From NCBI RefSeq assembly GCF_000242875.2, contig NZ_AEXL02000108.1, forward strand, positions 1-47,481: DNA of 47,481 nt, read 5' to 3'. Within the stretch, counting starts at the first letter, position 1, and the number at the start of each line of letters is the position of its first letter. The notes beneath the pieces were generated by a model. The model saw only the letters and a program-made list of their open reading frames with translations, was not told where the DNA came from and did not search any database. Below are positions 33,864 to 41,675 of the stretch, in pieces. The DNA is from Candidatus Nitrosopumilus salarius BD31 (GTDB taxonomy: Archaea; Thermoproteota; Nitrososphaeria; Nitrososphaerales; Nitrosopumilaceae). A program made the translations under genes and the position numbers.

Positions 33864-35134
33864 TTCAATCTACCTTTTACTGCTTCATAGTGATTAGTTA
33901 GTCCTTCAGATTCAGTCAGAACTTGAAGATGTTTTGAAATTTTAGACAGTGATGATTTAGAGCAGGTTACCTGAGTACTTATCTTGATAAAGTCCAATAC
34001 TGAAAGCGAACCACGAATTTTTCCAAAGCCATTGGTTGGAAGAATATGATTTGAGCCTAGAACATAGTCACTAGCAGATGAAGGAGTGTTATTTCCAAGC
34101 AAAACTAGTCCAGGACTGGTAATTTTAGAGGATAGGGATTCAAGATCTTTTGTCATTATTTGTAGATGTTCGGGAGCTAGAATGTTTGCAAGTTTTACCA
34201 TATCAGATTTGGTTTTACAGATTGCAATAAAACCATTATTTTTTAGACTCGTTTTAACAAAATTTCCTCTCTGAATTTTTGTTATAAACTCTGAGATAAT
34301 TTTATCAACTGATTTTGCAAGTTTACTCGAAGTTGTTATCAAATAACAAAATGTGTCATTGCTATGTTCTGCTTGAGATATTAAATCCAATGCAATGAAT
34401 CTAGGATTTGCAGAATCATCTGCAATAATTCCCAATTCAGTAGGACCTGCAAGCATATCAATTCCAGTAACTTCGCTGATCAGGGATTTTGCAGTAGTTA
34501 CAAATGCACCGCCAGGACCAACAATTTTATCAACTTTGGAGATGCTCCTAGTACCATATGATAGTGCAGCAATAGATTGTGCCCCGCCTGTTTTGTAAAT
34601 TTCATCAGCACCGCAAATATCAGCAGTGACAATTGTCAGAGGATCAATTTGTCCATCCGAGTTTGGAGGAGATACAACTACAATTCTTTTAACACCTGCA
34701 ATCTTAGCTGGAACCACAGACATTATTACAGAGCTTGGGTATCTTGCCAATCCGCCTGGAATATAACACCCAACGCTTTGAATTGGAACAAATTTTTTAG
34801 AGATTTTTATTCCATTGTTGTTAATTGTTTTATTTTTTAACAATGATTTAATTGTAGACTCTGTCTTTGTAAGTCTAGATTTTGCAAAACGTAATGCATC
34901 AAGCTCATCCTTGGATACTTTGGAGTACGCGTTTTTTATTTCATTTTTAGATACTTGTAATGATGAAAGATTTACACCGCTGAATTTTTTCTCATATTTG
35001 CGAATTGCAACATCGCCATTTTTTTGAACATTTTGCAGGATAGATTCAACTATAGTTTTGTTATTTTGAGGCTGTTTTGGGGTAATGTTTGCTGCAAATT
35101 TTTCAACATTAGTTACTTTGATTGTTCTCATCAA
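33860..35134 (-). CDS. hisD: Histidinol dehydrogenase
   Basis: Zinc- and NAD-dependent four-electron oxidation of histidinol to histidine. Family segments: VGCYIPGGLARYPSSVIM, GGAQSIAALSYGT, DMLAGPTELGIIAD, LISQAEHSND and APEHLQIM (metal/catalytic His and Glu). The 424-aa length is normal. Four-nt overlaps with hisG and hisC. Confidence 0.96.
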   Translation of the reverse strand: MMRTIKVTNVEKFAANITPKQPQNNKTIVESILQNVQKNGDVAIRKYEKKFSGVNLSSLQVSKNEIKNAYSKVSKDELDALRFAKSRLTKTESTIKSLLKNKTINNNGIKISKKFVPIQSVGCYIPGGLARYPSSVIMSVVPAKIAGVKRIVVVSPPNSDGQIDPLTIVTADICGADEIYKTGGAQSIAALSYGTRSISKVDKIVGPGGAFVTTAKSLISEVTGIDMLAGPTELGIIADDSANPRFIALDLISQAEHSNDTFCYLITTSSKLAKSVDKIISEFITKIQRGNFVKTSLKNNGFIAICKTKSDMVKLANILAPEHLQIMTKDLESLSSKITSPGLVLLGNNTPSSASDYVLGSNHILPTNGFGKIRGSLSVLDFIKISTQVTCSKSSLSKISKHLQVLTESEGLTNHYEAVKGRLK

Positions 35135-36108
35135 TTCTCTTCATCACGCTTGATCTCCTCAAGCTCGAGTATTTGTCGTGGTTCATGAACTACAAGACCT
35201 TGGGCAATCTTTCTGAGTTTAGGAATAAGTTTGTGAAATTCCTCTTTTTTTATGACGGTGTTAATTCCAAACCATCCCTCTTCACTTAGTGGGCTTATGG
35301 TAGGTTTTTTGAGTGAAGGCATCTGTGACAAAAGTTTTTTCAGGTTTTTCTCTTCCACATTGAGGTAAATGTGTAGATATTTTTTGCCATGTACTGCACC
35401 TCTCATAAGAGTAACGATATCAAAGATTTTTTCGCGCTTTTTTGGATCTTTTAATGATTTTTTATTTACTATCAAATGTGCTGTAGATGTAAGCACCTCA
35501 TCTACAATTTTCAGTTTGTTTTGTTTAAGAGTAGTACCAGTTTCAGTTACATCCATTATTGCATCAACATCTTCAGGGGGTTTTGCCTCTGTTGCTCCAA
35601 AGGACAAATGAATTTGAACACTTTTGTTAGTTCCCAATCGAACCCAGGGAGTAACAATAAGCGGATCTTTAGATCCATAATATTTTTTATAAGACTTGCA
35701 TTGTTTTAGAAACTTTGATGCAGTTGTAAGATACTCTGAAGAAATACGAAGTGTTTTCTTCTTTTTACCATAATCTGCTATCATATCGTCGAGATTTTTG
35801 TAATGATATTTGTCAGGGAAAGCAATAACCAACCTGATTTTTCCATATTCTAAATCTAAAATTGCTTCAACATCAGAATTTGTTTCACCTACCCAATCTT
35901 TTCCAGTAATACCCACATCATACAGTCCTTCTGCAACCAAGGTTGGAATCTCTTGAGGTCGAAGCATTTTCACTACTATACTTGGATCATCAAGGTATAC
36001 ACGATATGTTCTATCTTTTCTATTTACTTTAGTCCAAGATCTTTCCAGAAGTTTGAAAGTAGCTACTTCCAGACTTCCTTTAGGAATAGCAAATTTTACT
36101 TCAGACAT
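35131..36108 (-). CDS. hisG: ATP phosphoribosyltransferase, long form
   Basis: First, feedback-controlled step of histidine synthesis. The catalytic periplasmic-binding-like domains (FAIPKGSLEVATFKLL, YDVGITGKDWVGE, MDVTETGTTLKQNKL) are followed by the ~75-residue C-terminal ACT-like domain (GKKYLHIYLNVEEKNLKKLLSQMPSLKKPTI region), so it is the hexameric long form that needs no HisZ. I choose ATG 36108, which is 26 nt from a strong TATA box; a GTG at 36123 is too close to it. It is the first gene of the his operon. Confidence 0.94.
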   Translation of the reverse strand: MSEVKFAIPKGSLEVATFKLLERSWTKVNRKDRTYRVYLDDPSIVVKMLRPQEIPTLVAEGLYDVGITGKDWVGETNSDVEAILDLEYGKIRLVIAFPDKYHYKNLDDMIADYGKKKKTLRISSEYLTTASKFLKQCKSYKKYYGSKDPLIVTPWVRLGTNKSVQIHLSFGATEAKPPEDVDAIMDVTETGTTLKQNKLKIVDEVLTSTAHLIVNKKSLKDPKKREKIFDIVTLMRGAVHGKKYLHIYLNVEEKNLKKLLSQMPSLKKPTISPLSEEGWFGINTVIKKEEFHKLIPKLRKIAQGLVVHEPRQILELEEIKRDEEN

Positions 36109-36129
36109 TTTCAATTTTTTCACTTTTTA

Positions 36130-36139
36130 TCTATATAAT
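36130..36139 (-). promoter_or_regulatory. TATA box of the histidine operon
   Basis: GATTATATAG on the minus strand is centred about 26 nt from the hisG ATG at 36108. It lies in the short gap after the HMG-CoA reductase stop, so hisG is not simply a read-through gene. Confidence 0.6.
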
Positions 36140-36146
36140 CGCATGT

Positions 36147-37406
36147 TTAAATTTGCTCAAGTAATTCTTTAGCCATATCAAGTGAAATTTTCTTTTCTTC
36201 AATCATTTTTTGGACAATTTCATCAATTTGATCAGGTGTGGCGCCAGCAGCTGCTGCAAGATTTCTTGCATGTAAACGCATGTGTCCTTTCTGAATTCCT
36301 TCAGTTGCAAGAGCTCGTATGGCACTATAATTTTGAGCCAAACCAGCAGCGGTAATAATACAAGACAATTCCTGTGCAGATATAGCCCCAAGAATCTTTG
36401 TGCAAACTTTAGCCACAGGATGAACATTTGCAATTCCACCCACAATTCCAACAGAAAGAGGAATCTCCAATGTTCCAACTAAATTACCGTCACTATCTTT
36501 ACTCCATTTACTAAGTGAGCGATATTGTCCAGATTTTGCAGCATATGCGTTTGCCGCAGCTTCAATAGCCCTACTATCCTGACCAACTGCATTTGCAACA
36601 GCAACAATCCCATTCATGATGCCTTTGTTGTGAGTAACTGCTCTATACACATCATTATCAGCAAATTCAAACGCCTTGATGATATTATCAACTACATCTT
36701 CACCTCCCACGGCTTCTTTTTCAAACACTGCTTTTGCTTTTGCAATTCTTCGAGTTGAATAATTAGATAAAATACGTAGGAGTGATCTTCCTCCTGTAAT
36801 CTTTTCAATTAATGGAGATATAGCTTCACACATCGTATTTGTAACATTTGCACCCATTGCATCTCCTACATCAATTAAGAGTTCTACAATTAACATCTTG
36901 CCAGATGGTGTATCGATTTCTTTACAAGAGATCTCTTTTGCACCTTTTCCCATTTTGGATAAAGTGTTGCTTTTGGAATTAGCCAATTCAAGAATTTCAT
37001 TTGAAGATGATTTAATTTGTAAAATTGCAGATGAAATATCAACTACATCCAATATTTGTACTTGGCCAATGCTGTATGATTCATCTGCAGAAACTTCAAA
37101 TCCACCTTTTATTCTAGCAATTTTTGCTCCTTTGGATGCAGCTGCAATTACAGATGGTTCTTCAATAACCATTGGTATGAGATAGTCTTTTCCATTAATT
37201 TTGAAATTTGTTGCAATTCCTAAAGGAAGTGAAAATGTACCAATGGCGTTTTCTACCATTTTATCTGCTTTATCAAAAGAGATTCCACCATTTTCATTTT
37301 CTAAAATACTAATTTCGTCATCAGATAGATTTGAAAAATTGGCAACGATATCCAATCTATCTTTTCTTGCTTTTTCAAAGAACTTTGAAATTGACGAATC
37401 AGGCAT
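36147..37406 (-). CDS. Class II hydroxymethylglutaryl-CoA reductase
   Basis: Makes mevalonate for archaeal isoprenoid lipids. The sequence has class II (bacterial-type) signatures: ENAIGTFSLPLGIATNF, EEPSVIAAASKGAK (catalytic Glu), DAMGANVTNTMCEAISP, THNKGIMNGI (Lys), GQDSRAIEAAANA (Asp) and GIQKGHMRLHARNLA (His). Class I enzymes would read ENVVGYMPIPVG at the first site. Length 419 aa is normal for class II. It begins one base after the PQQ-type dehydrogenase stop, so the two genes share a transcript. Confidence 0.93.
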   Translation of the reverse strand: MPDSSISKFFEKARKDRLDIVANFSNLSDDEISILENENGGISFDKADKMVENAIGTFSLPLGIATNFKINGKDYLIPMVIEEPSVIAAASKGAKIARIKGGFEVSADESYSIGQVQILDVVDISSAILQIKSSSNEILELANSKSNTLSKMGKGAKEISCKEIDTPSGKMLIVELLIDVGDAMGANVTNTMCEAISPLIEKITGGRSLLRILSNYSTRRIAKAKAVFEKEAVGGEDVVDNIIKAFEFADNDVYRAVTHNKGIMNGIVAVANAVGQDSRAIEAAANAYAAKSGQYRSLSKWSKDSDGNLVGTLEIPLSVGIVGGIANVHPVAKVCTKILGAISAQELSCIITAAGLAQNYSAIRALATEGIQKGHMRLHARNLAAAAGATPDQIDEIVQKMIEEKKISLDMAKELLEQI

Positions 37407-37407
37407 T

Positions 37408-38499
37408 TTATTTCAATATCCTCAATAGTTTATCATCCGTACCATCTGGAAAACCTTTTCCATCGGTATTTGAAGTAATTACATAGATGCTTCCATCTGG
37501 GCCTTGCACTACATCACGAACTCGTCCAATACCACTAAGAATAGATTTTTGTGAACTTAATCCCTCTGCAAAATCTAATTGGTAAAGATTAGCAGCTCGC
37601 ATTGAGGCCATGATAAATGGAGATTCAAAATCAAGTGTATCGCCAGAATAAAACAAAATGCCTCCTGGCTCTATACTTGGATCATAACAAAGAAGGGCAT
37701 TTTCAAATTTTTTATCACCAGAACATTGTTGTTCAGGCCATCCATAGTTTTTTCCTGCTTGAATTAGATTAATCTCATCATTTTTTTCAGGTCCAAATTC
37801 TGCAACATACAAATTTCCATCATCATCCCAAGTCATCCCTTGAGGATTTCTAAATCCCAAAGAATACACAGGTGAATTAGAAAATGGATTATCATCAGGG
37901 ATTGTTCCATCATCATTTAGTCTTAAAATTTTTCCTGATAAGGAATTAAGGTCTTGAGGAAGATGAGATGAATCAGAAACAGTACCTGTTCCCACATACA
38001 ACTTACCATCAGGTCCAAATTTTATAAAACCACCATTACTAAAAGAAGAACCAGGGATTTTATCAAATATGGTTTGAGCGTCTTTTAGTTTATTTTCAGA
38101 TTCAGTAATTCTTAGAATTTTGTTCCACAAATTTCCATCCTCATCATAAGTCAAAAATACATAGATGTAATGATTATTAGAAAAATCTGGATGTAGTGTA
38201 ATTCCTAGCAATCCACCATCAAAGACATTAGCAGATCTTAATGATGCCAATGGTGATTCTAACAATATACCGTCTTGGATAACTCTAATGAATCCATCTT
38301 TTTCTGTAACAAATATTCTATCCTCAGAAACAGCTATTGCACGTGGTTTGTCAAGATTTTCAGCTATTATGGAAACAAAATCACTTTTAGTGTTTGAATA
38401 AGGATCAGGTAATGAAATTGGATCCGATGGTGAAGTTAAAACAAATATTGAAAAAACTACAGCGATTGCAATTGCAATGATTTGAATTTTCTTATCCAC
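37408..38499 (-). CDS. Exported PQQ-dependent sugar/aldose dehydrogenase-like beta-propeller
   Basis: 363 aa with an N-terminal hydrophobic anchor (about residues 5-23). The six-bladed soluble GDH/Asd-type propeller shows GITLHPDF (catalytic His), DLNSLSGKILRLNDDG, LGFRNPQGMTWDD (Arg), EFGPEKNDEINLI and GWPE. The family oxidises sugars or related alcohols outside the cell with PQQ, though many members have untested substrates and I cannot tell whether this organism has PQQ. The GTG start lies 26 nt from an AATTAATATG box. It is followed directly by the HMG-CoA reductase gene. Confidence 0.87.
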   Translation of the reverse strand: MDKKIQIIAIAIAVVFSIFVLTSPSDPISLPDPYSNTKSDFVSIIAENLDKPRAIAVSEDRIFVTEKDGFIRVIQDGILLESPLASLRSANVFDGGLLGITLHPDFSNNHYIYVFLTYDEDGNLWNKILRITESENKLKDAQTIFDKIPGSSFSNGGFIKFGPDGKLYVGTGTVSDSSHLPQDLNSLSGKILRLNDDGTIPDDNPFSNSPVYSLGFRNPQGMTWDDDGNLYVAEFGPEKNDEINLIQAGKNYGWPEQQCSGDKKFENALLCYDPSIEPGGILFYSGDTLDFESPFIMASMRAANLYQLDFAEGLSSQKSILSGIGRVRDVVQGPDGSIYVITSNTDGKGFPDGTDDKLLRILK

Positions 38500-38520
38500 G
38501 AAAAGACAATCTTTTCAAAT

Positions 38521-38530
38521 CATATTAATT
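38521..38530 (-). promoter_or_regulatory. TATA box of the PQQ-type dehydrogenase / HMG-CoA reductase unit
   Basis: AATTAATATG on the minus strand is centred 26 nt before the GTG at 38499. Confidence 0.5.
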
Positions 38531-38552
38531 ACTTTCAAGAATTTGATAAAGC

Positions 38553-38560
38553 GTATATAC
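38553..38560 (+). promoter_or_regulatory. TATA box of initiator tRNA-Met
   Basis: GTATATAC is centred about 25 nt upstream of the mature tRNA 5' end at 38582, predicting a start within a few bases of the mature end. Confidence 0.6.
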
Positions 38561-38586
38561 CGCTGAACTTCATTTATGTTCAGCGG
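38560..38586 (+). repeat. Perfect 9-bp inverted repeat overlapping the tRNA-Met 5' end
   Basis: CCGCTGAAC (38560-38568) and GTTCAGCGG (38578-38586) are exact reverse complements with a 9-nt spacer. The right arm includes the first five bases of the tRNA acceptor stem; the left arm lies between the TATA box and the expected start. Confidence 0.7.
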
Positions 38587-38671
38587 GGTGGGGAAGCCAG
38601 ACTATTTAGGGCTAAGTCATCCCGGCGGGCTCATAACCCGCAGTTCAGTAGTTCAAATCTACTCCCCGCTA
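38582..38671 (+). tRNA. Initiator tRNA-Met (CAU) with a 15-nt D-loop intron
   Basis: Acceptor AGCGGGG/CCCCGCT gives the A1-U72 pair of archaeal initiators. Anticodon stem GCGGG/CCCGC encloses loop CTCATAA (CAT), with three G-C pairs, and T arm GTAGTTCAAATCTAC matches initiator tRNAs. D stem GGGA/TCCC encloses a loop of 25 nt, too long for any tRNA. Removing 38601-38615 leaves the normal loop AGCCAGGTCA with G18-G19 restored. Around the junctions AGCC pairs with GGCT (4 bp), flanked by 3-nt bulges AG^A and AA^G, the bulge-helix-bulge substrate of the archaeal splicing endonuclease. Mature length is 75 nt; no CCA is encoded. Confidence 0.9.
38601..38615 (+). other. Predicted tRNA intron (non-canonical position, between G18 and G19)
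   Basis: ACTATTTAGGGCTAA. Cleavage after the second base of each 3-nt bulge (AG^A, AA^G) separated by the 4-bp AGCC/GGCT helix gives exactly this segment. Confidence 0.8.
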
Positions 38672-39997
38672 CTTTTCATAAACACAAAACCAGGGAAGAG
38701 ATTTGTCGAATCTTGTTGTTTTGTTAATAGTTCCAATTCTTTGCAAAGGTCTGGTTAGATGTCTATGAGCAGATATTTTTGGAATATACAGTTGTTTTTT
38801 GATTTTTCTTGGAACTTCAATTGTTGTTTTTTTAGAAGATTTTTTTCCACATCGAATACACTGAAATCCCTGATTTTGTCCTTTTGACTTCATTTTTTTA
38901 TTACATTTTTTGCATAATGGATTTGATAATTCAATGTGTTTTTCCAATTCAATAACATCAAGAAACTCCAAATTAATTATTCGGGGGAAATTTTTTGAGG
39001 CTTTTCTAACTCCTCCCCCTACACAAATTTTATCTCCTACTATCAAATTTAATGCGATTGTAGAAAGTCCGGTTGGCTTGTAAATTGCACACCAAAACTC
39101 ATGATTCTGAGAGAGAATTTTAAAAAAAACATGACCGCCTTTGACAATTTTCGGAGAATTTGATATGATCCCAGTTATTCTTCCGGAGGAATAGGGTTTC
39201 ATGTTTTCAAAACTCAGTTCGTTTTTCAAGTGATCACCAGTTCCCTGATTAGATTTGAAGATCATGTAACCATCTAGTTTTTCATCACTTTTCAAAATCT
39301 TTGTTGCATAAACTAGTGAATCTATGTTTTCTCCTCGGACTCCATAGAAAACTGGATCAGGGCCGTGGGGGGTAATTAGAATTCGTCCTTTCTTTGTATC
39401 AAAACTGTTGTAGGTGTATGGAAAAGTTTTCTCCTGCATAGTTTTCACACTATCACTTGAGATTTTTCTTTCTTTTCCAAACTTTGATTTTTTTCGATAA
39501 CTCAAAAGCTCCAACGTGTGATCATCAAAAGCATATCCGATTGCACCGATTGCACCAACTAATCCCTGTCCATTTCCTTGGTAAAAAATCTCTAGATTAT
39601 TTTTTTTAGCAAATCTTTTTGCATTGTTTCTGTTGATTAATTGCCACAATGCAAGATTACTAAAATTAACAAAATCAGAAGGAATGATATCACTTTCAAA
39701 AAATACCAGTCCCGGATTTGCACCATTTTTTACATCAGAGTATTTTGAGACAAGATTTTTAATTTGATTTTTTATTTTGGAGGGGTTTTCAGTCTTTATT
39801 TTGAATGAAACTGCACCATTACCTCTAGTTTTCCATGGGATATTAGGATTGAATCTAATCAATCTTGGAAAATCAAGAAATTGAGTTTTTTGTTTTTGAA
39901 GTAAATCTACAATTTTGTAGGCTAGAAATGTAGTACACATTCCTTTGGGAGAATCAGTATCATCAAATCCAACATTAAGAATGGTATCTTTGCCCAT
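38669..39997 (-). CDS. tiaS: tRNA-Ile2 2-agmatinylcytidine synthetase
   Basis: Attaches agmatine to C34 of tRNA-Ile(CAU) so that it reads AUA. The N-terminal domain opens VGFDDTDSPKGMCTT (ATP/phosphate-binding Asp cluster); GNGQGLVGAIGAIGYAF and GVRGEN belong to the ferredoxin-like/catalytic part; an OB-fold follows (around GDKICVGGGVRK), then a zinc ribbon CKKCNKKMKSK...CIRCGK. The 442 aa are typical. Its stop codon overlaps the last three bases of the convergent initiator tRNA gene. Confidence 0.94.
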   Translation of the reverse strand: MGKDTILNVGFDDTDSPKGMCTTFLAYKIVDLLQKQKTQFLDFPRLIRFNPNIPWKTRGNGAVSFKIKTENPSKIKNQIKNLVSKYSDVKNGANPGLVFFESDIIPSDFVNFSNLALWQLINRNNAKRFAKKNNLEIFYQGNGQGLVGAIGAIGYAFDDHTLELLSYRKKSKFGKERKISSDSVKTMQEKTFPYTYNSFDTKKGRILITPHGPDPVFYGVRGENIDSLVYATKILKSDEKLDGYMIFKSNQGTGDHLKNELSFENMKPYSSGRITGIISNSPKIVKGGHVFFKILSQNHEFWCAIYKPTGLSTIALNLIVGDKICVGGGVRKASKNFPRIINLEFLDVIELEKHIELSNPLCKKCNKKMKSKGQNQGFQCIRCGKKSSKKTTIEVPRKIKKQLYIPKISAHRHLTRPLQRIGTINKTTRFDKSLPWFCVYEK

Positions 39998-40045
39998 AAT
40001 TCATTTTCAAAACTCTGACATTTTTAGTTGTTGTACGGTGCAGTT

Positions 40046-40060
40046 GATTTAAATTAATAA
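40046..40060 (+). promoter_or_regulatory. TATA box of dph2
   Basis: GATTTAAATTAATAA: the TTTAAATT core is centred 28 nt before the TTG at 40080. Confidence 0.55.
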
Positions 40061-40079
40061 CACTGTATTCCAAGCTAAA

Positions 40080-41075
40080 TTGATCGTAATAGACGAAGAG
40101 AGAATTTTCAAAGAGATTGAAGATAAAAATCCAGCATCAGTTTCGCTAAATGGGCCTGATGGTATTTTACCCCAAGTTCAAGAGACCGCCATAAGAATAT
40201 CAAAAAAATTTGGAATTCCAGCTTATGTGTTAGCAGATACAACGTGGGGGACATGTGATCTTAATACCAATGGTGCAAAAATTCTTGGTGCAGAAATTTT
40301 ATTCAACATAGGCCATACAATCAATACCGAATCATTAGAAAAAAATTTGGTTCTAATTGATGCATATGATGATGTAGAGTTTGACAGTGTTGCAAAAAAA
40401 TGCACAGATGTATTAAAAGGAAAAACAATTTCTCTAGTCACAGACAGTCAGCATTTACATCAAGTTGATAAAGTTGAAAAAATTTTGACAGAAGGTGGTA
40501 TTATAGTCAAAATTGGAAAGGGGAAAGGACAGTTAAATGATGGACAAGTATTTGGTTGTGAGTTTTATCCTGCAACAGCACTAAAAAAAGAAGTGGATGC
40601 CTATGTATTTTTGGGACAAAGTAATTTTCATGCAGCAGGAATTGCATTATCAACAAATTTACCAACTTATGTTTTAGATCCTTATTTTAATGAAGTACGA
40701 GAGGTTACAGAGTTTGCCCAGAAATTAAAAAAGAAGGCGACTCTTGCAATTTACAAAGCAGCTGATGCAAAAACGTTTGGAGTTATTGTAGGATTGAAAG
40801 AAGGACAGCTATCCAAAGTCTTTGCCTTAAAAATTAAAAAAGAGTTGGAAAAAGAGGGAAAAGAGGTTCAACTGTTTGCACTAACTGACATTACAAATGA
40901 GAGATTAAGAAATCTAAAAGGGATAGATGCCTTTGTGCAAGTAGCATGTCCTAGAATTTCTACAGATAATCAGTTTGACAAACCAGTTTTATCTAGCCCT
41001 CAGGCAAATGCTCTTCTCAGAATTTTACGAAATGAGAGCATTGAGGAATATCTAGAAATTCCACATTGGTTGTAA
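40080..41075 (+). CDS. dph2: Diphthamide synthase Dph2
   Basis: Non-canonical radical SAM enzyme that moves the aminocarboxypropyl group of SAM to the diphthamide histidine of EF-2. The three cluster cysteines are Cys59 (TTWGTCDLN), Cys160 (FGCEFYPAT) and Cys290 (VACPRIS), one per repeated domain as in archaeal Dph2. The start is TTG (a leaderless transcript is predicted). Its stop abuts the stop of the convergent TPR gene with no spacer. Confidence 0.94.
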   Translation: MIVIDEERIFKEIEDKNPASVSLNGPDGILPQVQETAIRISKKFGIPAYVLADTTWGTCDLNTNGAKILGAEILFNIGHTINTESLEKNLVLIDAYDDVEFDSVAKKCTDVLKGKTISLVTDSQHLHQVDKVEKILTEGGIIVKIGKGKGQLNDGQVFGCEFYPATALKKEVDAYVFLGQSNFHAAGIALSTNLPTYVLDPYFNEVREVTEFAQKLKKKATLAIYKAADAKTFGVIVGLKEGQLSKVFALKIKKELEKEGKEVQLFALTDITNERLRNLKGIDAFVQVACPRISTDNQFDKPVLSSPQANALLRILRNESIEEYLEIPHWL

Positions 41076-41675
41076 TCACGATACTAATTTTTGGAATCTA
41101 GAATTATTAGATAATCCTTCAAATGATTTAGATTTTTTTGCTTTAACTTTGTATTGCACTCCCTGAGAAATTGCATGCTCTAGTAGATCAAGTGCCTCAT
41201 CACTTTTTGAGAGCATCACACAGCTGCAGGATTTATCAAACAAAACATCACCATTATCAGGATAGTCACTCAATATTCTATCACAGCATAGTACAGATTG
41301 CTCATATCTTCCCAAAGAAAACAAGATTCGCTCTTTGTGGTATAGTGCGATGTTATATTTTGGATTCATCTCTAAGATTTTATCACATAACAATAATGCA
41401 TCAGTAAAGTTCCCTTGTTTACGAAAACACGATATTTTGTTAACTAAAACCGAAAGATCATCAGGACTGATTTGCAGAGCCATGTCATAGCACTTGATGG
41501 CATTATCAAAATCTTTGAGTTTGCTTAGAGCATACCCTTTGTTGTTAAGGGAGCTAATGTGGTGAGGATTATCGTCTAGGATTTTATCATAGTATGTTAT
41601 TGCATCTTTTAATTTTCCTTGCAGAAACAATCTATTTCCTTCATCTAAAATTGAGTTTGTTTTAGGATCGGTCAT
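41076..41675 (-). CDS. TPR-repeat protein
   Basis: 199 aa, about five tetratricopeptide repeats: residues 9-42 (GNRLFLQGKLKDAITYYDKIL), 43-76 (NNKGYALSKLKDFDNAIKCYD), and degenerate ones after FTDALLLCDKILEMNP and YEQSVLCCDRILSDYP. No signal peptide or TM segment. A cytoplasmic protein-binding scaffold is expected; partner unknown. Its ATG immediately follows the stop of the MDR reductase gene, so the two are co-transcribed. Confidence 0.85.
   Translation of the reverse strand: MTDPKTNSILDEGNRLFLQGKLKDAITYYDKILDDNPHHISSLNNKGYALSKLKDFDNAIKCYDMALQISPDDLSVLVNKISCFRKQGNFTDALLLCDKILEMNPKYNIALYHKERILFSLGRYEQSVLCCDRILSDYPDNGDVLFDKSCSCVMLSKSDEALDLLEHAISQGVQYKVKAKKSKSFEGLSNNSRFQKLVS

Noticed and set aside
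34577..34840. An 87-residue plus-strand ORF opposite hisD
   Set aside because: Antisense shadow of a well-conserved enzyme; no start context or homology.
38582..38671. tRNA-Ile2 (CAU) or elongator tRNA-Met
   Set aside because: The A1-U72 pair, three G-C pairs in the anticodon stem and the initiator-like T arm fit the archaeal initiator tRNA best.
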